Origin: Brochothrix campestris
GTDB taxonomy: Bacteria; Bacillota; Bacilli; Lactobacillales; Listeriaceae
NCBI RefSeq assembly: GCF_046058945.1
Contig: NZ_CP175511.1
Location: 124,001 to 188,000 of the forward strand
Length of the DNA stretch: 64,000 nucleotides
Direction of reading: 5' to 3'
Shown here: piece after piece, positions 16,953 through 26,237 of the stretch
Layout of the letters: every line of letters starts with the position of its first letter
Numbering within the stretch: the stretch's first letter is position 1
Notes under the pieces: generated by a model
What the model was told of the DNA's origin: nothing
The model's input: only the letters and a program-made list of their open reading frames with translations
Database searches by the model: none
Made by a program: the position numbers and the translations under genes

Positions 16953-19193
16953 GTGAACTTAAATAAAGAATTGCTTGTGACAACGACGCGTCTGTCGTTA
17001 GAAACACTGGCATCGACTGATTTACAACTTAATAATGACTTAAAACTGCTGTTTGTTGTGGTAGGTCGCCTCGAATTGGTGACACAGGGGCGGCTGACAG
17101 CCGTTGAAACCGGTGAAATAGCGCTCGTGAATCGCGGTGAAATGGTGAGTGTTGAAGCGAGTGCAGACAATAGCGTGCTATCACTTGAAGTTGATACCGT
17201 TCAGTTGGAACCGTTCAGCGGCTTTTTTCAATTGACACAGCCGTTATCCCCTCGCTATTATCCGGATGTGCATCACCAACTGACGAAGCTGCTGGCCCGT
17301 CTTTATCTGGAACAAGCAGAGCGCGCGAAAGGGTATCGTTATGTGATAGAAGGTTACATTAGACTGTTACTTGGTGTTTTAGTGAGAAGTTTACCGTACA
17401 GCACAAAATTAACAGATGAGCAGCAGTCGCCAAGCCATTCGGTGCGAAATGACGCTATCGTCGACTATCTGCACCGTCATTACACCGAGAAAATTAGTCT
17501 GCAGTCATTAGCCGATCAGTTTTATATGAGTAAATTTTATTTGGCCCATCGTTTTAAAGCAGAACGAGGTCTTACAATCGGCAACTATATTAGAGAAATA
17601 AGACTGTTGAAGGGGATTCGGTTGTTAGAAGCAACCACCATGTCGATTAACGGCATTGCTCAAGCGGTTGGTTTTTCAACGGCGCGCGCCTTCAGTGATT
17701 TGTTCAGAGAGCGTAACGGTATTAGTCCGTTAGCTTTTCGCAATCGAAAGCTAGCCTTAGCCAAAGAATCAGCAGCCGAAATCCCCCGCTTTGTAGAACA
17801 ACGGTTAAGAGGTTATTTAACAAGTAATGAGGGTGATTTGGTCAAGCAACTGCCTGTGGATAAGCATGTGAAACGTCTGACTGTGACGAACGAACAGAAA
17901 ATTTTGAGTAAGCAACGTTTTTTTGTGAAACTTGATGTACTCGAGTTGAATGCCTCAATTGTCACACAATTACATCGGAGTGGAATCCGGTATGTGGCTG
18001 TTGACAACATTGTGGATAACTTTATTTTTGTCGATGACATCACGATTGATTATCAACGGATCGATCAACGCTTACGTCAGCTTTGTGCGGCTGGTTTTAT
18101 CCCGTATTTCCAATGGCAGGTGTCCGATTGGCAAAGCTATCAATCTGCCAAAGTGAAGCTGACTTTTGCAACGATGATGGAACAGTTTGCTTATCATTTG
18201 CAACGGGTGCATCCTTTGACAGCGCAATGGGTGTTTGAGTTTCGTTGTTTCAATGAACAAGCCGATAGTAGCGCTTTAATTCAGGCGTTGGTCGATAGTG
18301 TTCGTTATTTTAAACCGATTGGTGAGGTGTTGCTTCATTTTCCGCGTTTTCCAGGACAGGAGGAACCACAAACTACAAAGGAGAAGACAATCAAAGTCAT
18401 CGATGATTTTTCAGCAGTGAGAGACTTGCCTTATGAGGCGGCGCTGCGGTTAATTTCGGCACGCTCAATTATTGAAAAGATAGCGGAAATGAGCAATAGT
18501 CATGGCCAACAGCTTGTGTTACAACAATTGCGAGCGGCCGATAATGATGCATATTTTGCAAAACTGACGGAACTGACAATGGCTAACTACATGATTTGGT
18601 ATTGTTTCAATCACCTGCAACAACATGAGCTTTACTATTTGCCGGTTTCATTGGATGGTCAACCGTTGTATCGAGATTTTCCACGTGAGTTATCACGTAA
18701 AATGGCATTGGCTTATCCTGATGGTCGGTTCAAACTGAATACTCATACCTATACATTATTGAATAAGCTATTTGAGACAGTCGTTTATCGAGATCAGCAG
18801 TGTATCGTAACGAAAAAAAATGAAAATTATCGGATGTTGTTCTGTCATCCTGACCTTAACAATATGAGGGAAGTCACCGGCTTTAAAAAGGCCTCGACCT
18901 TAACGGAGTCGGCAGCATTTCATCATAGCTATGCTCTTACAATCAATGCAATAAAGGGGTGCTATCACCAAACGACCGAAACCTTATCACCGTTAATAAG
19001 TGACAGACAAAAACAACTTTTCCAAGTAGCTGCTGGCGTGAGTTTAACGGCAGAGGATGTCTGCTCTTATAATGCGTTACGACGTCCAGCGCACAAAAGT
19101 GAACACTTGCACCTCGATGGCGCTTATTCGTTCGAGGTCGATCTCGGGTTACTAACGATTGTGTACCTCGAATTAAATAAGCTGTCGGATTAA
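16953..19193 (+). CDS. AraC-family regulator fused to a glycosidase-like (GH39-type) domain
   Basis: 746 residues from a GTG behind GGAGGTGAT. Residues 1-150 form a cupin-like sensor region. Residues about 165-265 are a double helix-turn-helix AraC domain (ISLQSLADQFYMSKFYLAHRF, then SINGIAQAVGFSTARAFSDLF). The remaining 450 residues resemble a TIM-barrel glycosidase of the GH39/beta-xylosidase kind, a fusion known in Lactobacillales regulators where the barrel may act as ligand sensor. It is cytoplasmic, with no signal peptide. The two GH3 genes downstream are likely targets, possibly induced by an oligosaccharide. Confidence 0.75.
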   Translation: MNLNKELLVTTTRLSLETLASTDLQLNNDLKLLFVVVGRLELVTQGRLTAVETGEIALVNRGEMVSVEASADNSVLSLEVDTVQLEPFSGFFQLTQPLSPRYYPDVHHQLTKLLARLYLEQAERAKGYRYVIEGYIRLLLGVLVRSLPYSTKLTDEQQSPSHSVRNDAIVDYLHRHYTEKISLQSLADQFYMSKFYLAHRFKAERGLTIGNYIREIRLLKGIRLLEATTMSINGIAQAVGFSTARAFSDLFRERNGISPLAFRNRKLALAKESAAEIPRFVEQRLRGYLTSNEGDLVKQLPVDKHVKRLTVTNEQKILSKQRFFVKLDVLELNASIVTQLHRSGIRYVAVDNIVDNFIFVDDITIDYQRIDQRLRQLCAAGFIPYFQWQVSDWQSYQSAKVKLTFATMMEQFAYHLQRVHPLTAQWVFEFRCFNEQADSSALIQALVDSVRYFKPIGEVLLHFPRFPGQEEPQTTKEKTIKVIDDFSAVRDLPYEAALRLISARSIIEKIAEMSNSHGQQLVLQQLRAADNDAYFAKLTELTMANYMIWYCFNHLQQHELYYLPVSLDGQPLYRDFPRELSRKMALAYPDGRFKLNTHTYTLLNKLFETVVYRDQQCIVTKKNENYRMLFCHPDLNNMREVTGFKKASTLTESAAFHHSYALTINAIKGCYHQTTETLSPLISDRQKQLFQVAAGVSLTAEDVCSYNALRRPAHKSEHLHLDGAYSFEVDLGLLTIVYLELNKLSD

Positions 19194-19200
19194 ACTGCTA

Positions 19201-19258
19201 AATATTGCTGTTAAAAAGAGGAGAATCCTCAAGAAACAGCAATATTTTATTTTTTTTG
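19201..19258 (+). terminator. Terminator after the AraC-type gene
   Basis: A long two-part hairpin: AATATTGCTGTT pairs with AACAGCAATATT, with an inner GAGGA/TCCTC stem, followed by a T-rich run. Confidence 0.85.
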
Positions 19259-19280
19259 CACAATAACAGCACAACACAAA

Positions 19281-19294
19281 TGAAAGCGTTGTCA
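19281..19294 (+). promoter_or_regulatory. cre site upstream of the GH3 genes
   Basis: TGAAAGCGTTGTCA fits the CcpA consensus TGWNANCGNTNWCA at every position. It lies 38 nt before the GH3 start, so carbon catabolite repression of the glycosidase pair is likely. Confidence 0.75.
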
Positions 19295-19331
19295 TACAAT
19301 GGAGGTGTAAAGACTAAAGGGGGCGGATTAA

Positions 19332-22097
19332 ATGAGTGGTAAATTAACGAAACGTCGCAGTCGAAAAATTAAAATGAGCGAGCAGCTCACTCGTGATAGA
19401 GCTGAACGACAAGCGCGACGATTAGCGATTAAGCAACTGCCATTGGCGCAGAAAAAGGAAGCGTTAGTGGCTGATAAACGGGCCCAAAAAAGAGCACGCT
19501 TGAATGATAAACGTGTGCTTAAAGCATTGCCGAAAGCGGAGCGGAACGAACGTAAAAAAGAGGCCAAGGTTTATCGTAAACTAAAAAACAGACCACGACG
19601 GCTCATTATTTGGTCAGCCGTTGCCTTGGTTGTCGTCGGTGTCGCGATAAAAATCGGCCCAACAGCAGCGCATATGTACACGATTATGAGTGGCAAAAAC
19701 GTGGTGATCAATACAGAGACACCCGCGGGCGAAAAAGCGCGTGCCCTCGGCAATAAGGTGTCGCGCGAGATAGCGGCCGAAGGCATTGTTTTGATGAAAA
19801 ACGAGGCGGATAACTTACCGTTGAAAGATACCCGTGTCAATGTGTTTGGAACTGCGGCCTTTAACTTCCGTTATGGTGGTGGGGGTTCAGGTGGAATCGA
19901 CACATCAGCAGCGGTTAATTTGTTTGATGGTTTGAAGCAAGCCGATGTGAGCTATAATCAAGAACTGCGTCAGTTTTACGAAGCTTTACCTGAGGTAAAA
20001 AAAGCCGAGGCGACGCAAAACGATAGTGGCATGATGCAGGTCGTTAAATCGATGATTTCAGGTAACGATGAAGATGAGCCGGCAATTGCTTATTTGAAAG
20101 AGAAGGTCATTAAACAAGCGCAGGCTTATTCAGATAATGCTGTCATATTATTGGCGAGTTCAGGTGTTGAAAGCAGTGATATGAGCCAAGAGCAACTGCA
20201 ACTGACCAAAAACAAACGTGCACTGATTCAGACGGTAGCTGCTAATTTTGACAATGTTACCGTGGTTGTCAATGCAGGTAATGCGCTGGAATTAGGTTAT
20301 TTAGAGGAATTTCCACAAATTAAATCGATTGTATGGGTTGGAACGCCAGGGCCATATGGAACAGCAGCCCTTGGTGATGTGTTAGCTGGAAAAGTCAATC
20401 CATCAGGACGATTAACCGATACGTATGCCTATGATGCTAAGTCGGCACCAGCGACTGAAAACTTCGGCGATTATAAATATAATAATTTAAAACAGTCCTA
20501 CGTTAACTATCAAGAGGGGATTTATATTGGCTATCGTTATTATGAGACCTACTACAAAGACGATGAGGTCGGTTATCATAAAGCCGTCCAGTTCCCTTAT
20601 GGTCATGGTTTAAGTTACACCGATTTCGATTGGGAAATTGTTGATAAACAGTTAACTACAGATAAAATCACCGTGGAGGTCGCAGTCACCAATACCGGAA
20701 AACGGGCCGGGAAAGATGTGGTCCAGCTTTACTATTCTGCGCCGTATACAAACGGAGGACTTGAAAAGTCTGCCGTTGTGTTAGGTGCGTTTGGTAAGAC
20801 GAAACTGCTCCAACCTGGAGAAAAACAAACACTTACCTTATCGTACAGTACGAATGATATGGCCTCATATGATGCGAACAAAGAAGAAGCTTACGTACTC
20901 GAGGCGGGCGACTATCAGCTGAAGTTAGCGCAAAACGTCCATCAATCGACACTCGACTTTACGTATAAGGTGCCGAAAACGAAGGTGATTAAAACCGATG
21001 CTGTGACAGGGACAACGATTAAAAATCAATTTGCAGCGAGTGAGGCTGATTTAACTTATCTTTCACGGGCAGATTGGCAAGGAACATACCCGTCAGATAA
21101 GGCGAACAATCATCGGGCACCGCAGTTCGTGCTTGATGAGTTAGCGAAGAAACCAACCGATTCGAAGTTACCAATGCCACAATTTGAACAAGACAATCAG
21201 TTGAAATTAGCTGATTTAAAAGGACTTGCTTACGATGATCCGAAGTGGGAGCAGTTTTTAGACCAGTTTACTAAAGAAGAATTAATCGATTATGTTGTTA
21301 ATGGTGCCTACCAAACGGAGGCGATTGACCGTTTAGGTGTACCGTCTGCGATGTTACTCGATGGTCCGGCTGGACTTAATTCCTTCTTTAAAAAATTCAA
21401 AGCGGCTTCGTTCCCATCTGAAAATGTGTTGGCAGCGACTTGGAATGATCAGTTAGGCTACGCTATGGGTGCAGCGATTGGGAAAGAAGCGAAGGTTTAT
21501 GGTGTGCATGGTTGGTATGCGCCAGCAGTCAATTTACATCGGACATCAATGGGTGGACGCAACTTTGAATATTTCTCAGAAGACCCAGTCTTATCCGGCA
21601 AGATGGGTGCAGCAGTCATTAAAGGGGCACAGGCACAAGATATTATCGTCTTTATGAAACATTTTGCGATGAATGACCAAGAAACGAATGCGCGCTCTGG
21701 TTTATATGTATGGGCCAATGAGCAATCAATCCGCGAACTGCATTTACGTCCGTTTGAAATTGCCGTCAAAGAGGGTAAAACATTAGGGACAATGTCGAGT
21801 TTTAGTTTAATCAATGGTAAATGGACCGGTGGCAACGCGGAACTGCTCAATCAGGTGTTGCGCGATGAATGGGGCTTTGAAGGGGTTGTCTCCAGCGATG
21901 CCGTCTTTGGTTTTATGCATGCAGATGATGCCGTTGTATCAGGTAATGACTTAATGCTCGATACGATGAGTGCGCCTAAAAATGTGAAACGAATTAAGGC
22001 AGCCTATGAGGCGGACCCATCGGGAACGGCGATTGGGTTACGAACGAGTGTACACAATATCATGTATGCCTTATTACAAACGTATTTAATTAAATAA
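19332..22097 (+). CDS. Membrane-anchored GH3 glycosidase with reversed domain order
   Basis: 921 residues. The first 85 residues are extremely Lys/Arg-rich and probably cytoplasmic. One transmembrane helix follows (LIIWSAVALVVVGVAIKIG, about 92-110), then an extracellular enzyme. The usual GH3 C-terminal domain (EIAAEGIVLMKNEADNLPL) and a fibronectin III-like domain come first. The catalytic TIM barrel is last (LGVPSAMLLDGPAG, GGRNFEYFSEDP), with the likely nucleophile Asp856 in VVSSDAVFGF. This permuted order is known in some bacterial beta-glucosidases. The natural substrate is unclear (beta-glucoside or xyloside). It is followed by a second GH3 gene after 28 nt. Confidence 0.85.
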   Translation: MSGKLTKRRSRKIKMSEQLTRDRAERQARRLAIKQLPLAQKKEALVADKRAQKRARLNDKRVLKALPKAERNERKKEAKVYRKLKNRPRRLIIWSAVALVVVGVAIKIGPTAAHMYTIMSGKNVVINTETPAGEKARALGNKVSREIAAEGIVLMKNEADNLPLKDTRVNVFGTAAFNFRYGGGGSGGIDTSAAVNLFDGLKQADVSYNQELRQFYEALPEVKKAEATQNDSGMMQVVKSMISGNDEDEPAIAYLKEKVIKQAQAYSDNAVILLASSGVESSDMSQEQLQLTKNKRALIQTVAANFDNVTVVVNAGNALELGYLEEFPQIKSIVWVGTPGPYGTAALGDVLAGKVNPSGRLTDTYAYDAKSAPATENFGDYKYNNLKQSYVNYQEGIYIGYRYYETYYKDDEVGYHKAVQFPYGHGLSYTDFDWEIVDKQLTTDKITVEVAVTNTGKRAGKDVVQLYYSAPYTNGGLEKSAVVLGAFGKTKLLQPGEKQTLTLSYSTNDMASYDANKEEAYVLEAGDYQLKLAQNVHQSTLDFTYKVPKTKVIKTDAVTGTTIKNQFAASEADLTYLSRADWQGTYPSDKANNHRAPQFVLDELAKKPTDSKLPMPQFEQDNQLKLADLKGLAYDDPKWEQFLDQFTKEELIDYVVNGAYQTEAIDRLGVPSAMLLDGPAGLNSFFKKFKAASFPSENVLAATWNDQLGYAMGAAIGKEAKVYGVHGWYAPAVNLHRTSMGGRNFEYFSEDPVLSGKMGAAVIKGAQAQDIIVFMKHFAMNDQETNARSGLYVWANEQSIRELHLRPFEIAVKEGKTLGTMSSFSLINGKWTGGNAELLNQVLRDEWGFEGVVSSDAVFGFMHADDAVVSGNDLMLDTMSAPKNVKRIKAAYEADPSGTAIGLRTSVHNIMYALLQTYLIK

Positions 22098-22125
22098 CAG
22101 AACGAATGAAATTGAGGTGGAAGCA

Positions 22126-24468
22126 GTGAAACACGAAGCGCTAATCAAACAAATGACAGTGGCAGAAAAGGCGTCATTAATGTCGGGGGCTAATTTTTGG
22201 CAAACGAAGGCGATTGAACGCTTAAATATTCCGTCAATTATGATGACGGATGGGCCGCATGGATTACGAAAGCAAGGCGGTAAGGCCGATCATCTCGGTC
22301 TAAATGCTAGTCTGCCTGCGACCTGTTATCCAACAGCGGCGACGCTCGCTAATAGTTGGGATCCACAATTGTTGGAGGAAGTCGGAGCAGACTTAGGGGC
22401 GGAATGTGTCGCTGAACAGGTGAGTGCGTTATTAGGGCCGGGGTTGAACATTAAACGAAATCCCTTATGTGGCCGTAATTTTGAATATTTCTCAGAGGAT
22501 CCGTTCTTAACGGGAGTACTAGCTAGCGCGCAAGTAAAGGGAATTCAGGCACAGGGTGTGGCGGCATGTCCGAAACATTTTGCGGTTAACAGTCAAGAGC
22601 ATCTGCGGATGACGATTGACGAAGTTGTTGATGAACGCTCATTGCGTGAGCTGTATTTGCAGGGCTTTCAGCGGGTAGTGACTGAGGCGCAGCCGCAGAT
22701 GATTATGTCATCCTACAATAAGGTCAATGGTATTTATGCCAACGAACACCCGCAGTTAATGAACGTCATCTTGTATGATGAGTGGCATTTTGGTGGCGTG
22801 ATGGTAACTGATTGGGGCGGAAATGACGACCGTGTAGCAGGGCTACGTGCGGGTAATCAACTTGAAATGCCTGCGACTAATGGCATTACTGACTTGGAAA
22901 TTGTTGCAGCGATTGAAGCGAACACGTTAGCAGAAACCGTACTCGATGAGGCGGTCGATCGTTTGTTAGAACTCGTATTCAGTACGGCGCCGACGACAGA
23001 ATCGCAAGTGGCAATCAATCATGAGCAGCATCACCAACGAGCGGTGGAAGCAGCTAAACGTTCATTGGTCTTGTTGAAAAACGCCGACAACAGCTTGCCG
23101 TTACAGGCAACTGAACGAGTAGCGGTCATTGGTGATTTTGCTGATAAACCACGCTATCAAGGGGCGGGGAGTTCATTAATTAACCCGACAAAGGTGCCGC
23201 GTCCAATCGATGTATTGGCTGACAGTGAATTGACGATTTGTGGCTATGCCCAAGGGTTTAAACGAATGGGTGGTCGAAGTAACCGTTTAATGAAAGAAGC
23301 CATCGCATTAGCACAGACGGCCGATAAGGTACTCTTGTTTGTTGGGTTGGATGAAAGCAGTGAGGCAGAGGGTGTTGATCGCGAGAATCTGCGCTTGCCA
23401 GACAATCAATTGGCAGTAATCGAGGCGTTATCAGCATTACAGGTACCACTAATTGTCGTGCTGGCGGGTGGTGGTGCGCTTGAACTGCCGTTTGCCGATG
23501 AAGTGGCGGCAATTGTCCATACGTATTTGGCGGGCCAAGGTGGGGCACAGGCATTAGTAGAACTGTTAAGCGGCGCCTATAATCCGAGTGGTAAGTTGAG
23601 TGAAACATATCCGCTTAGTTATGAAGATGTCCCCTCAGCTCCTTATTACCCGGGTAAAGAAGCCACCTCTGAGCATCGGGAAGGTCTTTTTATCGGCTAT
23701 CGTTATTTTGATACGTTCAATGTACCGGTTCGTTACCCTTTTGGTCACGGTTTGTCCTATACAAGCTATCGTTACAGCGACTTTAAACGTGAGGAGTTAA
23801 CGGTATACTTTACAGTGACGAACACCGGGACGATTGCGGGGGAAGAAATTGCTCAGCTTTATATCCAAAAAGAGCAGTCACGGATGATTCGTGCCAAGCG
23901 AGAGTTAAAAGGGTTTGTGAAGGTGGCATTGGCGCCAGGAGAAGCAAAAGCAGTGAGCATCACCCTCAAAGAGAGTGATTTTGCATATTATAGCGTGGTG
24001 AAGCAGGCATGGGCAGTCGAAGAAGGGACGTATACGTTGCAAATCGGGAGTTCTATACAGGCGATTCATCTCAGTGGCACGATTGAGCGTTCAGGTGAAA
24101 ATGAAACAGAGGAGTATGCCCTCAGTCGTTTTCCACAGTATGCAGCAGGCAACATCCACGCGATTCCGGATGCTGAATATCGGGAGTTGTTAGGTTATGA
24201 ACCACCGGCACCCCTATGGAAGCCCGAAGCTGCTTTAGGGATGAATGATACGATTGCACAAGCAAAAAATAAAAATTGGTTAGGTAAACTCAGTTATGGT
24301 TTGGTCATCTTCGTGAAAAAAATATTAGAGTTACTGAAACAACCGTTATGGGCCAATAATATGTATTTTGTGTTGAACATGCCGTTTCGCCAAGTGGAAC
24401 GTTTTACGGGTGGGAAAATTAGTCGTAAAGCCGTGTTACGTTATTTACGTTGGGTGAATGGCAAATGA
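22126..24468 (+). CDS. GH3 family glycosidase, canonical domain order
   Basis: Probably a cytoplasmic exo-acting beta-glycosidase (beta-glucosidase or beta-xylosidase class). The barrel comes first (LNIPSIMMTDGPHGL, GRNFEYFSEDPF), with nucleophile Asp229 in GVMVTDWGGN. The alpha/beta sandwich domain and an FnIII-like domain follow. A C-terminal extension of about 80 residues is hydrophobic in part (LSYGLVIFVKKILELL) and is unusual for the family; it could bind membrane. The GTG at 22126 has RBS GAGGTG at the right spacing, so it is preferred to the upstream GTG at 22117. It is co-transcribed with the tethered GH3. The lack of the NagZ His-Asp signature argues against an N-acetylglucosaminidase. 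Confidence 0.88.
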   Translation: MKHEALIKQMTVAEKASLMSGANFWQTKAIERLNIPSIMMTDGPHGLRKQGGKADHLGLNASLPATCYPTAATLANSWDPQLLEEVGADLGAECVAEQVSALLGPGLNIKRNPLCGRNFEYFSEDPFLTGVLASAQVKGIQAQGVAACPKHFAVNSQEHLRMTIDEVVDERSLRELYLQGFQRVVTEAQPQMIMSSYNKVNGIYANEHPQLMNVILYDEWHFGGVMVTDWGGNDDRVAGLRAGNQLEMPATNGITDLEIVAAIEANTLAETVLDEAVDRLLELVFSTAPTTESQVAINHEQHHQRAVEAAKRSLVLLKNADNSLPLQATERVAVIGDFADKPRYQGAGSSLINPTKVPRPIDVLADSELTICGYAQGFKRMGGRSNRLMKEAIALAQTADKVLLFVGLDESSEAEGVDRENLRLPDNQLAVIEALSALQVPLIVVLAGGGALELPFADEVAAIVHTYLAGQGGAQALVELLSGAYNPSGKLSETYPLSYEDVPSAPYYPGKEATSEHREGLFIGYRYFDTFNVPVRYPFGHGLSYTSYRYSDFKREELTVYFTVTNTGTIAGEEIAQLYIQKEQSRMIRAKRELKGFVKVALAPGEAKAVSITLKESDFAYYSVVKQAWAVEEGTYTLQIGSSIQAIHLSGTIERSGENETEEYALSRFPQYAAGNIHAIPDAEYRELLGYEPPAPLWKPEAALGMNDTIAQAKNKNWLGKLSYGLVIFVKKILELLKQPLWANNMYFVLNMPFRQVERFTGGKISRKAVLRYLRWVNGK

Positions 24469-24476
24469 TTAAAAAA

Positions 24477-24506
24477 AAGGAACTGCGCGAAGCAGTTCCT
24501 TTTTTG
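24477..24506. terminator. Bidirectional terminator
   Basis: AAGGAACTGC-GCGA-AGCAGTTCCTT with A and T runs on either side serves both the GH3 operon and the convergent hydrolase gene. Confidence 0.9.
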
Positions 24507-24508
24507 TT

Positions 24509-25126
24509 CTAATTAAAGTAAGGATTGGTGGCAATTTCAGTCCCAATCGTTGTCGCCTCACCATGGCCTGGATAGGCCGCAAAGGTTGCTGGTAAGGTAA
24601 ACAGTTGTGTGCTGATTGATTGTAGCAATTGCTGCTGATTGCCTAAGTATAAATCAGTGCGACCCATGCTGCCTTTAAAGAGGGCGTCACCACACACGAC
24701 AAAATTGTCAAAGACAAAGCTCACGCTCCCTGGTGAATGTCCGGGAGTTTCGACACAATAAAAGGTGATGCCCCCGAGTGTGTAGTCTGTGTGAGACACA
24801 AGTAACTCCTCAGCTGGTGCAGCCACCAAAGCGTTACCACTATTAGCGGATAAGTTAAACGCAGGATTGCTCAACCACGCTTGCTCAATCGGGCTAACGT
24901 AGACCGGAACGTGATAACGAGCCCGTGTTTGTTCGAGTGACTCAATATGATCGTAGTGGGTATGTGTTAAAAGAATAGCGGCGGGTGTTGTGTCTGTGGC
25001 AGTAATCGCAGCCGTAATTGCCTCGAAATCTTCGCCCGGATCGATAATCAAACAGTGTGATTCATTGTGAATAATGTAACAGTTTTCGGCGATACGACCG
25101 TTAATAATACGTTTAATTGTTAGCAT
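24509..25126 (-). CDS. Metallo-beta-lactamase-fold hydrolase (glyoxalase II-like)
   Basis: 205 residues with the zinc motif THTHYDH (His55, His57, Asp59, His60). Further ligands are His in ETPGHSPGSV, Asp in VVCGDALFKGSMGRTD and a C-terminal His in YPGHGEAT. The size and motifs match the YqgX/glyoxalase II-like group. These hydrolyse thioesters such as S-lactoylglutathione in organisms with that thiol, but the substrate in Firmicutes is uncertain. Monocistronic. Confidence 0.85.
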   Translation of the reverse strand: MLTIKRIINGRIAENCYIIHNESHCLIIDPGEDFEAITAAITATDTTPAAILLTHTHYDHIESLEQTRARYHVPVYVSPIEQAWLSNPAFNLSANSGNALVAAPAEELLVSHTDYTLGGITFYCVETPGHSPGSVSFVFDNFVVCGDALFKGSMGRTDLYLGNQQQLLQSISTQLFTLPATFAAYPGHGEATTIGTEIATNPYFN

Positions 25127-25260
25127 GAAAAAACCTCCTCAATGTTCGTTAAGTAAAGTATAGCATGAACTAAAATAAAGCGGTATTTTTATAAATGTAT
25201 AGGGAAGTGACAATCTTTTGAATGAATTGTGAAATAAAATTACTTAATAAAATAAAAAAG

Positions 25261-25308
25261 TTGAAATAATATTTCAGAAGAAGTACAATAAAGATGTAAA
25301 CGGATACA
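25261..25308 (+). promoter_or_regulatory. murQ promoter with candidate MurR operator and cre site
   Basis: The -35 TTGAAA (25261-25266) and -10 TACAAT (25284-25289) are 17 bp apart. The perfect palindrome TGAAATA-A-TATTTCA (25262-25276) overlaps the -35 and spacer, a good place for a repressor such as MurR. TGTAAACGGATACA (25295-25308), one mismatch from the cre consensus, covers the start-site region. The operon should need inducer and absence of preferred sugar. Confidence 0.7.
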
Positions 25309-25331
25309 GTCGAATTAGAGGAGTGGGAAAA

Positions 25332-26225
25332 ATGATTGAACATTTAAACACAGAAAAACGCAATGAGAGAACAGCTAACTTAGATCAAATGTCAGTACAC
25401 GAAATTTTAGCAGTGATGAATGAAGAAGATAAACGGGTACCGTTAGCGATAGCGGAGCAATTACCGCAGATTGAAGCTGTCGTTAAAGCGGTTATCACCG
25501 TCTTTGAACAAGGAGGCCGTTTATTTTACATCGGTGCCGGAACAAGTGGTCGTTTAGGTATTTTAGATGCGGTTGAATGCGTACCAACGTTTGGAACAGA
25601 GGCAGAAATGGTACAAGGTTTAATCGCTGGTGGAGCTAAAGCGATTAAAGATGCAGTTGAAGGGGCAGAGGATTCAACAGAATTAGCTGTGGCCGATTTA
25701 CAAGCAGTCAACTTAAATGAAAAAGATATTGTCATTGGTATTGCTGCAAGTGGACGCACACCTTATGTCATCGGTGGCTTAGACTATGCGACAACAGTTG
25801 GTGCAATGACGGCAAGCATTGCCTGTAATGCACCCGCTGAAATTAGCGCGCATGCACAATTAGCGATTGAAGTTGTCCCAGGTGCTGAAATTTTAACGGG
25901 ATCAACCCGCTTAAAAGCAGGTACGACCCAAAAATTAGTGCTCAATATGATTTCAACAACAGCGATGATTGGCATTGGTAAAGTTTATAAAAACTTAATG
26001 GTTGATGTCCGTTCAACCAATATCAAATTAGTGCAACGTGCTAAAAATATCATTAAAGACGCAACCGGTTGTGATGAAGCAACGGCTGAACGTGTTTTCG
26101 AAGAAAGTAATCATCACGTTAAAACTGCGATTGTTATGGTATTAACAGGGATGGATTACACCGCAGCAACAAAGAGTTTAGTTGAAAGCAAAGGCTTTGT
26201 CCGTCGGACATTACCTAAATTGTAA
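25332..26225 (+). CDS. murQ: N-acetylmuramic acid 6-phosphate etherase MurQ
   Basis: Removes the lactyl ether of MurNAc-6-phosphate to give GlcNAc-6-phosphate and D-lactate. The SIS sugar-phosphate isomerase fold is shown by FYIGAGTSGRLGILDA; the downstream VECVPTFGTE block and IGIAASGRTPYV are characteristic. The ATG at 25332 follows GAGGAG at good spacing, so the in-frame GTG at 25323 is not used; 297 residues, usual for MurQ. First gene of the MurNAc salvage cluster; murP follows after 12 nt. Confidence 0.95.
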   Translation: MIEHLNTEKRNERTANLDQMSVHEILAVMNEEDKRVPLAIAEQLPQIEAVVKAVITVFEQGGRLFYIGAGTSGRLGILDAVECVPTFGTEAEMVQGLIAGGAKAIKDAVEGAEDSTELAVADLQAVNLNEKDIVIGIAASGRTPYVIGGLDYATTVGAMTASIACNAPAEISAHAQLAIEVVPGAEILTGSTRLKAGTTQKLVLNMISTTAMIGIGKVYKNLMVDVRSTNIKLVQRAKNIIKDATGCDEATAERVFEESNHHVKTAIVMVLTGMDYTAATKSLVESKGFVRRTLPKL

Positions 26226-26237
26226 GGGGGAGCATAG

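Noticed and set aside
22126..24468. NagZ-type N-acetylglucosaminidase linked to the MurNAc cluster
   Set aside because: The NagZ His/Asp catalytic signature is not seen, and the protein has full three-domain beta-glucosidase architecture.
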